A stretch of DNA of 64,000 bases, taken from positions 1,982,648-2,046,647 of the forward strand of contig NC_089177.1 of assembly GCF_947507565.1 (NCBI RefSeq), given 5' to 3'. Numbering within the stretch: the stretch's first letter is position 1; each line of letters starts with the position of its first letter. The notes under the pieces are model-generated. The model was not told the origin of the DNA and made no database searches. It worked only from the letters and a program-made list of their open reading frames with translations. Source of the DNA: Oscarella lobularis (taxonomy: Eukaryota > Porifera > Homoscleromorpha > Homosclerophorida > Oscarellidae). This document shows positions 49,201-60,285 of this stretch, piece after piece. The position numbers and the translations under genes were made by a program.

Positions 49201-52200
49201 ACGTATTGATGGGGGGTACCTTAGAGTAACTCGTGCAACTACATGAAGAATCTTCGAATAAGAACTTTTCAAGACATGGAAGACAACGGTTTCGATTCGA
49301 TATGGGATATAGAGGAATTGGTCTCGTTCGGAAAGGAAAAAAAGGTAAGAAGAAGCGTGTGACTATTCAAGAATAGTTACAAGTTGTCTTTAGATGTGTC
49401 CTTACTTTATCTCGAGAAATCTTTTGGATCAAGCTGACATCATCTTCTGTCCTTACAATTACTTGATTGATCCGAAAATTCGATTTCAGGTGCAGAGTCA
49501 TTTTATTATTCATACATACGTACATGTGCATTATTATATATTTTTTAGATGAAACTGCATTTGGAAGAGCAAATTGTCATTCTCGACGAGGCTCACAACA
49601 TCGAGGACACATCTCGCGACGCTGCAAGCGGCGTTTTCACTGACGAGCAACTGCGGGACGTCCTTCAGGACTTAAACCAAATGAGTCAGTAGAATCCGGC
49701 AAAAGAAATCCAATCGTATAGCTGTTCTGTCATAGCTACGGCGGAAATTTTGAAAGAGAGTCATGAACACATGAAACTCATGGTGAGAGTTCCGTCTGTA
49801 CGTGTACTTTGTTTTTACAAGGCAAAAGTCTACAGAATAGAGGAATAAATTATTAGATGTTTAATTATTATTTTCAAACTGCAGTGTGATCCGTTTCTTC
49901 AATGGATTCAATCGAATCAAGGCAGACTAGTCCAGCACAGCTTCGTTAACTACTACAAGACGATCGATGGGAATGAGATGCTGGCCTATCTAAAAAGCAA
50001 AGGGATCGTTCCTTCAAGTCTCTCCGTATTTGGGGTAGGAATTGATTGGCGGTGAACGCGTTGCCAGAGTCTTTACTCTTTTATAGAGCCACTTTGAAAA
50101 AGTAGCATCTCATTCTTTGGAGCCTCAAAGGTATGACGTCTGTCGTACTACGGACTAATCTCTCTGATGGTTTTGTTATAGACAGGCCACATTGACAATG
50201 AAGACTGCTACTATAACGATCCTGGAGTCTCTTTTTCTCCTCCTTGGCTTCCTAATGGATCACGACGCTCGATACGCTCAAGACTATCGGTCAGACGACG
50301 CCAACTGCTCTAACTTCGCAGTACTAGTGTGAGTCTTAGCATTGCAGCGGGAAGAACGCTGTTGCATGGCGACGACGAGAATTCCGGGGTATTACCATTT
50401 GCTTCGTCTATGCTAATATTTAATTAATTAATTACAGCGAAGATCGTTTGGAAGTCGACGAAGTAAGCAAAGACATTGGCTAGTTTCTTTTCTGTTCATG
50501 CCGTACAGGCGGCGGCGGCGGCGATCGATACACTGTACATTCGGTCAATTTTTGGTGTTTAAACCCGGCTGTGGTATGCGTGCATTGTGCAGATTAGCCC
50601 AATCGATTCTCTTCATTTTTCTCTCTTGTAGGTATTCTCCTATATGAGCTCCCTCTGTCGTTGCATCGTCTTGTCGTCGGGCACTCTATCTCCTATGGAT
50701 ACGTTCGCTTCAGAGCTCGGCACACCGTTTCCTATCAGCCTCGAAGCCAATCACGTCATAAAGAAGTCCCAGGTGTGGGTCGGAACGGTGGCGTTAGGGC
50801 CAAATCAAGTGGCTCTAGACGGTCGTTTTCAAACCTCCGAGGTAATTTTATCTATGTTCGTGCAGTGGGAAAAGGAATTTATTTGTTTTTCTTAGACTTA
50901 TCGCTATCAGGATGAAGTAGGGCAAATTGTTCTCTCCGTTTGCAAGGTATGTTGTGTTTCATACTCGTCACGACTACTCTGGCATTAGTGGACTCTTTCA
51001 AAGGCAGTTCCTCACGGCGTGCTCTGTTTTGTTCCCTCTTACTCGCATATAGAAAAATTCGTCTCTCGTTGGGGGGTATGAAAGTTATTTACTTGTTTGG
51101 GGCTGAGTAGTAAAAAGCGTGTACAGGACACTGGGGTACTTTCAGAAATGGGGCGTGCAAAAAACATGTTCAAGGAGCCAAGAGGAGGTCCCAAAGCTGG
51201 TCAGCGAACAGCGTTTTTGCAGCCTTAGAATTACGTTGATTATTTGCTTGAAGATTTTGATGACATTTTGCACACCTTCTACGATACGATAAGGGAAAGC
51301 GGTAAAAGCGAATTTTTTTCTTTATAAACCCCAGGCAACCTTTACTCTACTGGGATAGAAAAAGGAGCGCTGCTTTTTGCAGTGTGTCGAGGAAAAGTCA
51401 GCGAGGGCCTCGATTTCGCTGACAACAATGCTCGAGCTGTGATAACGGTAGATAAGAAAGCTGCAATAAGATTATACTGTACCTGCATTCTTTTTCTCTA
51501 AGGTTGGTATACCCTATCCCAACTGGAAAGACGTTCAGGTACATCGTTCCTTAGGAAGATTAATAGGGATTTTTACATATCTTTGGTAGGTTCAAGAGAA
51601 ACGATCATACAACGATAAGCACAGCGCAAAACGAGGTCTACTGAGCGGAAGCCAGTGGTACGAAATCCAGGCGTTCCGCGCTCTTAATCAGGCATTGGGC
51701 CGATGCTTGAGACACAAGTCAGAAGCAGACCGAGGATACGTAACTCAGCGACCGATTCTTCTTCTATTAGGCAAGACTGGGGTGCTTTGGTTATGATTGA
51801 CGAACGCTTTCGCAAGAATCCGAGATATGTTAATAGTAAGAAAAATTTCCGAGATTCAATATTGATTAATAAATTCGTGGATAGGTTTATCCAAGTGGAT
51901 ACGTCAGTACGTGCATCATTTCGAACTCTTCAACGACGCCCTGACGTCGCTCGTCGAATTCTCCAAGGATCGCGTTGCCAATGCTCTTCCATCGGACACC
52001 AGCTTCAACAGCTCGACGCTGGTCAAGTCCGAATCGACGTTGCCAATTGATAAGTCGTCGCCAGTGTGCGAAACGAAGACGGATGCGATTGCGCGTCTCA
52101 AATCAGAAGATCTCGCCTCGCCGTCCACGCTTTTTTCCCAGCTAACGATGAACGAGAGGACGATGGCGGAATCGACGGAGCCCCTCTTTCAGTCGTCGCC

Positions 52201-52915
52201 TCAGTTAGACGATCATTCGTACGTGAGGGTAATTTCGGCGAGGAAACGCGAACAGCTGTCGTCATCTCAAGTTGACGAAGAGGAAGAGGAAGAGGACTGT
52301 GCTCGAAAAAGAGCGGCTATTGCACGTCCTGTCGAAGAAGAGAAGAAGGAATCGATTGCGCACGAGAAGTCGGCTTTGGTGTGCCGAAAATGCGGGGCAT
52401 GCATCGCCAAGGGTCGGTTTGTTGTGTTCGAAGATAAATATATTTTTTTAACCAGGCTTCGTTCTTCTATAGATGACTGCGCTGAATTGGATAAGGATGC
52501 GAGTTCGTTCTGGAGTGTCTTCCAGAACTATTCCGACGGCTTGTGGGTTTCGAATGGGGATTGTTTCAGCGAGCATTGTGTTAGGTATCCCGCTAATCAA
52601 TCGGGCTTTCCTTTTCCTAGTAAGTGTACTCGACTACAGTATTGTACTATCTCTAACTTTGCCCAATCAGCCTTTGTGACCGGTGAGTGCAATGGCGTGA
52701 CGTTTGTCCTGCTTTGCTGCCGCAATTGTGTAAACAACGGGTCAGGGTCAGCTGCTTGTGCACCTGTTGGTGTGAAAGTAGTGGCAAGTGAGCAAGGAAA
52801 TTTCGGTGGAAAGGTGAGGTATTGAATTTTAGTGCGTATTTAGAATGAATGGGACGTTCTGCCGTTACAGGTCTTGTTCTTTGCAAATGTAGTGCAGAAA
52901 CTATATATCAAGTAA
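46289..52915 (+). CDS. BRIP1: FANCJ/BRIP1 DNA helicase
   Basis: Iron-sulfur XPD-family 5'-3' helicase of the Fanconi anaemia pathway. Exon 1 (46289-46381) gives [20 protein letters not shown]. Exon 2 has the Walker A loop [15 protein letters not shown]. Later exons give [14 protein letters not shown], Fe-S-region Cys (HTCIHP, KMCPYF), [11 protein letters not shown], the DEAH box [67 protein letters not shown] and LGRCLRH with the motif VI Arg. The helicase end is followed by an acidic linker and a Cys-rich module ([11 protein letters not shown] ... VLLCCRNC). Stop inferred at 52913-52915 by splicing GGK onto [14 protein letters not shown]; without that last splice the frame stops at 52825. 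A 60-bp stop-free in-frame intron lies at 52413-52472. Confidence 0.9.
46909..47620. mobile_element. TA-flanked MITE in BRIP1 intron 2, ~712 bp
   Basis: Terminal inverted repeats of 30 bp with one mismatch start CAGTACAGTGCGTGCCAG at the left and the reverse complement of the same at the right. TA lies outside both ends (46907-46908, 47621-47622). The interior is AT rich with no transposase. The 1.66 kb intron is otherwise far larger than the gene's other introns. Confidence 0.88.
47640..48110. repeat. Repetitive tail of BRIP1 intron 2 with ACAT/ACAG microsatellite
   Basis: Contains an inverted pair tgtacgggt/acccgtaca near 47660-47695 and a simple repeat of acat and acag units at about 47985-48023, followed by GC-richer sequence with another acccgtac. 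This arrangement resembles the end of an unclassified repeat element, but no family was recognised. Confidence 0.5.
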
Positions 52916-53159
52916 TTTACTGGTAATTGGCCGGCCTTAGCTAAATAACAAGCGTTACTAATAATCTAGTAGATAAAGATGATATAACGTTTTACAAATG
53001 ATAATATGATTGACTGTTCTTTTCTGGAAGCAGTTGCAAGTTGCAACTGTTTACGCATATATTTACGGGCGTTTTGCACTCCAGATTGTGTTGATATCTA
53101 TTTTTCAAAAAAAAACGTCGGTTTAGTCGTTTGACGGCCTGTTCTTGCGCTGAATTATA

Positions 53160-54026
53160 GTGTACATAGTCATGACACTGGTCTTTAACGACCTAAACTT
53201 CGAAATCAGTGGCTTCCCGGCGTGGAGACGAGAAAAGACCAAGACTTCCTCGACGAACGACATGCTCGGACGCGTTTCCACATCTCTTACCAACGTCGAC
53301 GTCGGCGACCGAGAGCGAGAGCGCATGCGACAAGAATTCGTCCGGATAACGTGCATAGGCGAAGACGTCGGACCCAAGACGAAAGATGACGTCATGCATT
53401 TATTTGTCGACTCTTCGCCGACGGCGCGAGAACAGGTCGAAGCGCAGAACATCTATCGGGCGCTACTCGAAACGGAAACAATACGACGCGAAATGGATCG
53501 GACGGGATTTCTAACGTATCAGCAAGTCCTTCGTCTTCACGAAATTCTCATGGAAGGCGTTCACCATGGCAACGGAACGCTGCGAGTCAATCCGGCTTAT
53601 ACGACCAGAGATACCGGTATTTTTTATTATCCCTCACCTGATTGTCTTGAACAGCGTCTCTATACGATTATCGATCAGCACAATGATCACATGGTCGAAT
53701 GGGATCGATGGGGTCGACCGTTTGATCTTTTGGTCAAATGTGCGGCCTGGCTACTGTTTAATTTTGTTGATTTACATCCGTTTCCGGATGGGAATGGCCG
53801 TACGTGTCGCCTCTTGGCGAATTATGTACTTGGCCTTAGCGTGCCATTTCCTGTTGCGATTTGTAACGAGCAGGCATCACGTGATGCATACCTCGCCGCT
53901 ATAATTCAATGCTCCTTATGTCCTGAGAACGGTCTCGGTGACCTTGCTGCTATGCTTGTTGAAGGGCTTTGGGTTGGCTGGAGAACCCTATTCAATGAGT
54001 TTTCTGTATTAATTAAGTACAGCTAA
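53160..54026 (+). CDS. Fic-domain protein (putative AMP-transferase)
   Basis: A 288-residue single-exon ORF. The Fic core near residues 200-215 reads DLHPFPDGNGRTCRLL, fitting HPFxDGNGRxxR with catalytic His, phosphate-binding Gly/Asn/Gly and Arg. The upstream helices (QVEAQNIYRALLET, TYQQVLRLHEILMEGV) and the flap segment DTGIFYYPSPDCLEQRL are typical of the fold. Fic enzymes usually move AMP from ATP to a protein Ser/Thr/Tyr. No TPR repeat or membrane anchor is present, so this is not the FICD type, and no inhibitory (S/T)xxxE(G/N) motif is clear. Start could be 53160 or the Met four codons later. Intronless state next to intron-rich genes is notable. Confidence 0.85.
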   Translation: MYIVMTLVFNDLNFEISGFPAWRREKTKTSSTNDMLGRVSTSLTNVDVGDRERERMRQEFVRITCIGEDVGPKTKDDVMHLFVDSSPTAREQVEAQNIYRALLETETIRREMDRTGFLTYQQVLRLHEILMEGVHHGNGTLRVNPAYTTRDTGIFYYPSPDCLEQRLYTIIDQHNDHMVEWDRWGRPFDLLVKCAAWLLFNFVDLHPFPDGNGRTCRLLANYVLGLSVPFPVAICNEQASRDAYLAAIIQCSLCPENGLGDLAAMLVEGLWVGWRTLFNEFSVLIKYS

Positions 54027-54246
54027 TTAAAGTGTTTACTTAGGACAGTATTGATTTCTGCTTCAAATTTCATTATGCGTCTGCGTTTCATTTACAGAGT
54101 CTGCATGATTGCGGTTGTAACAATGACTAGAAAACGCGTGTGAAGGTACGGTAATCAAAAAATGCGTGCAATGGGTGATAACTTTTCTTCAGCAGCGCAT
54201 GCACCTCACGTTACTAGAAAGTTTGTCTGGTGCACCGCGGCGTTCT

Positions 54247-54855
54247 TCAGTTGGACAACTCTCTTGCCATACGTGCCGATAGTGCAAGAGCAGCTCCGCC
54301 CGTTGCTCCTATGCCCGGGAAAAGAGATCCCAGGAGAGCGCCTTGCACAGCAGTCTCTAAAAGCTCGATTCTCTCGTTCATCTCTCTAAAAAATTCGAGA
54401 GAACTATTCATTGATAAGCGCGATATGACGGCACACTCGCCGACTATAAAGCGTTCGGCAGATTTAGCTGTCTCGCTGTTCTTTTCTTTTTCAATAATTC
54501 TAAGTAACATCTTGCAGCAGTAGTTTAGGGCCATTTCTCGATTGAGGTCAAAGCGAGCGCCAAGGTGGGTTTCCAGGTCTTCTAGCTCTGTCTTAGCTGA
54601 ATTTCCTAATTCTATGCTGGCAGCCATGATCACTTTCTTCCACAAATCGTCATCGACGGATCTTTTATCTGCGCAACCGTTCACAAAAAGCTTTACTGCC
54701 TTACATGTGCATTCAACTTCTTCAGGCGCCGGGTCGTCGAAGCAGCAGCAGCAGATTCGGAAAAAGCAGCAGCAAAAGATGTAGTAGGCACAGTTGTGTT
54801 CGCATTCGCACATAACGGTAAGTTGGCAGCCGACGTGACGCGGGGACTCTGGCAC
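54247..54855 (-). CDS. Small Cys-rich protein with glycine-rich hydrophobic end, unassigned
   Basis: A 202-residue ORF with no recognised family. Residues 14-42 are strikingly Cys rich (CECEHNCAYYIFCCCFFRIC then CCCF), a likely palmitoylated or metal-binding patch. The middle is helical and charged, and the C-terminus carries ALLGSLFPGIGATGGAALAL, a glycine-zipper-like hydrophobic stretch that could insert in or lie on a membrane. Real coding status rests on length and composition only. Confidence 0.5.
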   Translation of the reverse strand: MPESPRHVGCQLTVMCECEHNCAYYIFCCCFFRICCCCFDDPAPEEVECTCKAVKLFVNGCADKRSVDDDLWKKVIMAASIELGNSAKTELEDLETHLGARFDLNREMALNYCCKMLLRIIEKEKNSETAKSAERFIVGECAVISRLSMNSSLEFFREMNERIELLETAVQGALLGSLFPGIGATGGAALALSARMARELSN

Positions 54856-55261
54856 ATTGCCAGTCGTGGACCTTTACGTAGGAATGGCAGAGTCCCCAGC
54901 TGACGTAATACGTAGTAGCTGGTTGCTGCCGCAGCAAGTACATAGACCGTTAGTCTGACGGTTAATTTAGAAACCAATTTTTAGAAACCAATTTTTAGAG
55001 TTATTTTTTGCGGCGATCCACCGTTTCTAAAGAATCCTCTTTGCCTAAAAATTCCCCTTGTGGGTAGTTTATTGAAACTAAAATTGTTGGTTCGGGTTCA
55101 GGTTCGGGCTTGAATTTGTTGGATTTCCCCGGTGCTTGTCGTACTACATACCTATTGTACTAGTATGTTTGCCCCGCCTTCCGTGATGCCTCAGGCTGCA
55201 TCTACTAAAATCTTTTAGTGTATGACTATCAGTGGACACTCTCATGATAGATCGGACCACG

Positions 55262-55282
55262 GATTCTAGAATCCGTGATCGG
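55262..55282. repeat. Palindrome made of foldback-element termini
   Basis: accacggattctagaatccgtgatc contains CCACGGATTCTAGA head-to-head with ATCCGTG, the same ends as the element at 2337-3087 but with the interior gone. gatcgga flanks it on both sides. Confidence 0.65.
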
Positions 55283-55319
55283 ACCCTGATAGATCTATTG
55301 CTAGTTTACACGTCACTCC

Positions 55320-55800
55320 GTAACTGCGCATGCTTCAAAACGGTAACAGCGTTGACAGATGGTTGAGAGTTCGACATCATTCCAACCGTTCAAGGCATTA
55401 TGATCGTCAACAGCGTCAGTGTAACGATCAAACGAGATTCGAAGAGCGCGAAGATAGAGCACAACGATTCAGGGCTCCCTTTAGGAATCCCCATCCGAAC
55501 GACTCTCGACAACGCTGACGGCCGTTCAGTCGTCCACTACGCGGGGACTCATACAAAAAGACACGTCGCTCCAGACATCGATGCTCATGTAAAGCGAAAA
55601 ACGACCGATAGATGCACGTACACGTATCTCAATTGCTCGCCTTAGAACGATCTTACCTTCGCACGCATGCGGTAATAAAAGCACGAAATCATGATCGCGC
55701 CCGGTAAGAAGCGCTAAGATCAGAGAAATCTGATAGTGATTCTTAATGCATCCTAAGCAGGAGCGGGAAAGAGAGACTGGTATTGTACAGGTGTCCTTCA
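55320..55800 (+). pseudogene. Unprocessed pseudogene of DYNLRB
   Basis: Aligns with the intact DYNLRB gene at 60850-61460, introns included: GVQGIMIVNS-type exon 2, [11 protein letters not shown] exon 3, then ttagaacgatcttaccttcgcacgcat for exon 4 and a last-exon relic ending tgatagtgattcttaatgcatcc. Extra bases after TTLDNA, a lost Val-Gln segment in exon 3 and an altered last exon break the frame. Retained introns show it arose by DNA duplication, not reverse transcription. Confidence 0.85.
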
Positions 55801-56037
55801 GCCTCTCTAGCCTGTAGGTTCTCGAAAGGAATTCTACTGTGCATTTGCAACGAGTATGATCATACGCAATAAATGTTTCGGCAATTTTATCACGTCTATC
55901 CATCCATTTAGTCACACACATGCAGCAAAGGATAGAAAACGAAAATACGTCCGGACTCTGCTCTACATAAGGGAAGGGAAAAGAAAAAAGAGTCACGCAG
56001 CATGCACACTCAAACGGGTAAAAAAGTACAGACGTAT

Positions 56038-59000
56038 CTAGGAACGGCTCTGAGAGAGGCAACATCTGTAGCAGCAGTGAACCAACGAGAAGGAACCGAC
56101 GACAAAACCGCCTACAATAAAGAACACCATGGCAAGTATCCAATAGAAGGCAACAAGTAGTGTCATAAAATCGCCAACGAAGACCGTGATGCTAAAGGCG
56201 ACGACAATGGGAATATTCGTGCTGGCGTTGACAACGAGGAAAGTTATCAACATGATGCAATAGACGATGGCCAAAACAGAAGCTTTCCAATCTCTAAGAG
56301 CAGTGCGGATTTTTTCGAAACCAGATACTTCAAGGTCGACACTGTTAACGTGCGTAAGTAACTGCTTGATCCTGGAGGGGTCGACGCCCAGCTTCTTGCC
56401 AATTTCCTCGAATCTCTTGTCTCTTTTTCCATCATCGTCTTTGTCGTCGTCTTTTTTATCAGATTCGTAATCTATGCCATTGGTCACTATTACCTTGAAA
56501 AATTCAATGAAGTGGGTGCTGACTGAACATGTGTTGATGATCAGGAACAGCACCAAGCTGAGAATAGGTAGGAAAAAGCCGAAGACGTTCATAGTTATAG
56601 CCGCAGAGGAAACGGAAATCTCGCTATTCGTCTGTCTAAATCTGTTTTCTTCCGCTACTTTCAATCCAAAAGCGACAACAATCAGTAATTGAAGTATTAG
56701 GGCAATAAAAGTATGCAGCGTCAGACGCCACATAATATGAAATTTTCGCAGTCCTTTGAGAGGGCTTTTTCCTAAAGCATCTCTCGTTGCCTTGCCCACT
56801 GCCATAGAAATCTTTATGAATGTGAAAGTCCGTTTGTATACGTATAGGAACAAAGTCACGGCACATCCGATTGAGAAAGCGACTATTGCGCCAATTGGAC
56901 GTTCTCCTTCGCTTGGTGTGACAGCATCATACAACTCGCAAACAAGAAGAGGATAAGACAGAAGGAAGAAAAATATGTTCTTTATGACTTCTAGTACTAC
57001 TGCCTCTGACGGCGTTTTTCTATCTTCATCATTATGTTTTCCTCTTTCTTCATCATTCTTATTGCTTTTCCACGTTCGTACTAATTCTCGTAAAGCTATT
57101 ACGAGCGACACTAAAAACTCCACAACTCCCAATACCAAAGCAGCTATCTTGAGACTTTTCTTGTCGTTGAAGCCTTGCATGGAAATGTCGACAATCAGAT
57201 AGGTAAGAGTAGCAAATAGAAAGATCAATTCCAGAACTAACGATATGAGCGGGGCGCGTGCTTGTTCTTTTTCAAAAGATTCTGCAACCATAATGTTGGC
57301 AAATTTCAGACCAAGCAGAGCTGCTTCGTTGACTGCTCCCTTGCCCATATTTTTCACTTGTACTTTCTTGCATTTCAACTCTTGGTCTTCGACAGTGGCG
57401 TCGTTGTTTCCCATTGCCACTATTCTAAACGGCAAACAAACGATTTCGCAGGGATCACAGGGGCCGATTCCCAAGGAGCAATCTGGGCAAGAGGAACCTC
57501 CGTTGCTCTCGTCTTCTACGAAAAATAGTCAGTGTAGTACAGAACAGCAACGAGTAAACGATGTACCTTCATTTTTAGAAGGCTTTTTCTTTTTCTCGGG
57601 TTTTTTGTCTTCGAGCAAGTTTTCGAGCGCACACGGGTCACAATCGTCTAGCAACTTTTTCATTTCCTCATCTGTAAGTCAGTGATTGCTGTTACTTAGT
57701 ACATTAGTACAGGGTGCACTAAGACCGCCTACCTTTTTCTTCTTCTTCGTTTTCTGCGTTGTCTTCGCCGTCAAATAGCGGATTATGAAATGCTTTGTGC
57801 TTAGGTCGGTTTGGGGTGGCACTGTCTTCTTCATCAGTAGTATTGTTATCACCCGGCATTTCGGGATGCTCGGTATTCGTCAACGCCGAAATCTTTGCTT
57901 CTTGACCGTCACTATTTGGGCTCTTTTTTGTGCTTTTTTCTGTCTCTAACTCAAGTTCTAGAAATTCCGAATAAGTTGTGTTATCTTGGAACTTTGATTC
58001 TGTAACGCCATTCCCAACGATGGCTTGGGTTTTCTGATCAGTCACTACTTTATCCTGGTTTTCTTTACTATCACATACATCGATTTCTACTGCAGCAAAA
58101 CTGTCTTTCACCTGTACTTCGGCGTGACTGCTAAATTTACTTTCATTTTCATGTTGTACAACAGAAATCCCTGTTGTTTCTTGAGCAACAGATTGCTTTT
58201 TTTCTGTTATCTTTCCTCTTGCTGCTTCAGTTGCTGCCACGTCCGGATCTTGAATATTATTCTGTTGTCTGGCCTCTGCGTTTCCAAGATGACCTGTCTG
58301 ACTCAGAGTTTCTTGAGCATCAGCCAAGGCTGAATGAGGATCAGTAGTCGCGGTTTCTTGACGATCCGATTGCCTTTTTTCTGTTGCTGCTTCTCTTGGC
58401 AATGATTTTGCTTGAGTTGCTGCCACTTCCGAATCTTGAATAGTATTCTGTTGTCTGGCCTCTGCGTTTCCGAGATGACTTGTCTCACTCAGAGTTTCTC
58501 GAATATCAACCGAGACTGATTGAAGATGCGTAGCTGTGCTTTCTTCTAGATCAGATTGCGTTTTTTCTATTACTTCTCCTTTTGGCACTGATGAATTTGC
58601 TTGAGTTGCTGCGACTCCCAATTCTTGGATAGCATTCTGTCGTTTGGCCTCTGCGTTTCCGAAATGACTTGTCTCACGCAGAGTTTCTCGAGCATCAGTC
58701 GAATCTGCTTGAAGATGCGTAGTTGCGCTTTCTTCTACTAGTAGATGAGATGGCTTTTTTTCCGTCACCTCTCCTCTTGGCAATGATTCAGTATGAGTTG
58801 CTGCTATGTCCGGATCTTGAATAGTATTCTGTTGTCTGGCCTCTGCGCTTTCGAAATGACTTGTCTCACGCAGAGTTTCTCGAGTATCAACCGAGACTGA
58901 TTGAAGATGCGTAGCTGTGTTTTCTTCAAGATCAGATGGCTTGTTTTCCGTTACATCTCCTCTTGGCAATGATTCAGTATGAGCTGCTGCTATGTCCGGA

Positions 59001-60285
59001 TCTTGAGTAGTAATCTGTTGTCGGGCCTCTGCGTTTCCGAGATGACTTGTCTCACTCAGAGTTTCTTGGGTATCAACCGAAACTGATTGAAGATGCGTAG
59101 CTGTGCTTTCTTCAAGATCAGATTGGGTTCTTTCTATTACCTCTCCTTTTGGCATTGATGATTTTGCTTGAGTTGCTGCGACTCCCAAATCTTGGAAAGC
59201 ATTCTGCCGTTTGACCTCTGCGTTTCCGAGATGACTTGTCTCACGCAGAGTTTCTCGAGCATCAGCCGAATCTGCTTGAAGATGCGTAGTTGCGCTTTCT
59301 TCTAGATGAGATGGCTTTTTTTCCGTCACCTCTCCTCTTGGCAATGATTCAGTGTGAGTTGCTGCTATGTCCGGATCTTGAATAGTATTCTGTTGTCTGG
59401 CCTCTGCGCTTTCGAAATGACTTGTCTCACGCAGAGTTTCTCGAGTATCAGCCGAGACCGATTGAAGATGCGCAGTTACGCTTTTTTGAAGATCACATGG
59501 ATTTTTTTCCGTTACATCTCCTTGGGGCAATAATTTTGCTTGAGTTACTGCCACGCCCGGATTTTGAATAGTATTCTGATGCCTGGCCTCTGCGTTTTCT
59601 AAATGACCTGTCTCATGCAGTGGTTCTCGAGTAACAGCCGAGGCTGATTGGAGATGCGACGTTGCGCTTTCATGAAGATCAGGTGGCTTTTTTTCTGTTT
59701 CTTCTCCTCGTGGCAATGACTTTCCTTGAGTTGCTGCCATGATTGGATCTTGCATAGTATTCTGTTGTCTAGCCTCTGCGTTTCCGAAATGATTTGTCTC
59801 TCGCAGAGTTTCTCGAGTATCAGCCTTGGTCAATTGAAGATGCATAGTTGTGCTTTCTTGAAGATCAGATTGCTTTTTTTCCGTTACGTCTCCTCTTGCT
59901 GCCCCTCTTGGTTGAGTTGCTGCCACTTCCGGAACTTGAATAGTATTCTGCTGCCTGACCTCTGCGTTTCCGAGATGACTTGTCTGACGCGGAGTAACAA
60001 CTTCGGTAATGCTATGGCCAGTGTCTACTGGCCGCTGCCTCGACCTCGATTCTCCGAAGTCTTTTTTACCGTCTTTTTCATGCGTAGGATCATTGGCGCC
60101 GTTATTAGACGCAGCTCTGGGTTTAGCTGATTGGATGGAGTTTGACGAATGCTTATCGACGTAGCTGGCAGACTGCGAAAGAGTCACTTTCGTAGGATCC
60201 TGAATATGAATACGTTTTTTGCTATCTAAATTAATTTCAGTGTGGAAAACGTCTAGAAAAACTTGTCCAGTTTCTCACCGGCCAT
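56038..60285 (-). CDS. Large repeat-plus-multipass membrane protein, unassigned
   Basis: Four exons by frame: 60279-60285 (just ATG-GCC-G), 57733-60225, 57567-57671 and 56038-57515, giving about 1360 residues. The spliced start MADSKKRIHIQDPTKV removes the need for a non-ATG start. Residues ~60-680 are ten degenerate ~62-residue repeats (consensus like HLQSVSADTRETLRETSH, then AEARQQNTIQDPDIAATH). A charged linker and a Cys-pair segment (DDCDPCALE; CPDCSLGIGPCDPCEIVC) follow. The last ~450 residues have about eight membrane spans (LVLELIFLFATLTYLIVDIS, AALVLGVVEFLVSLVIALRE, IPIVVAFSITVFVGDFMTLL). The protein ends in a Cys/Ser tail. No family recognised. Repeats look disordered and hydrophilic. 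Confidence 0.8.
58200..60000 (-). repeat. Ten-copy ~186-bp coding repeat with higher-order structure
   Basis: Within the large membrane-protein gene, about ten imperfect 186-bp units lie in tandem. Units 4-5-6 and 7-8-9 (counting from the N-terminus) match each other better than their neighbours do, so a three-unit block of ~560 bp has been duplicated. Unit 7 carries a two-codon insertion (LV) beside an actagtag duplication. Confidence 0.85.

Noticed and set aside
57719-60187. Repeat exon treated as a separate 822-residue gene starting at 60187
   Set aside because: The apparent first codon is GTG; splicing from ATG-GCC-G at 60285 and on to the membrane exons keeps frame at every junction.
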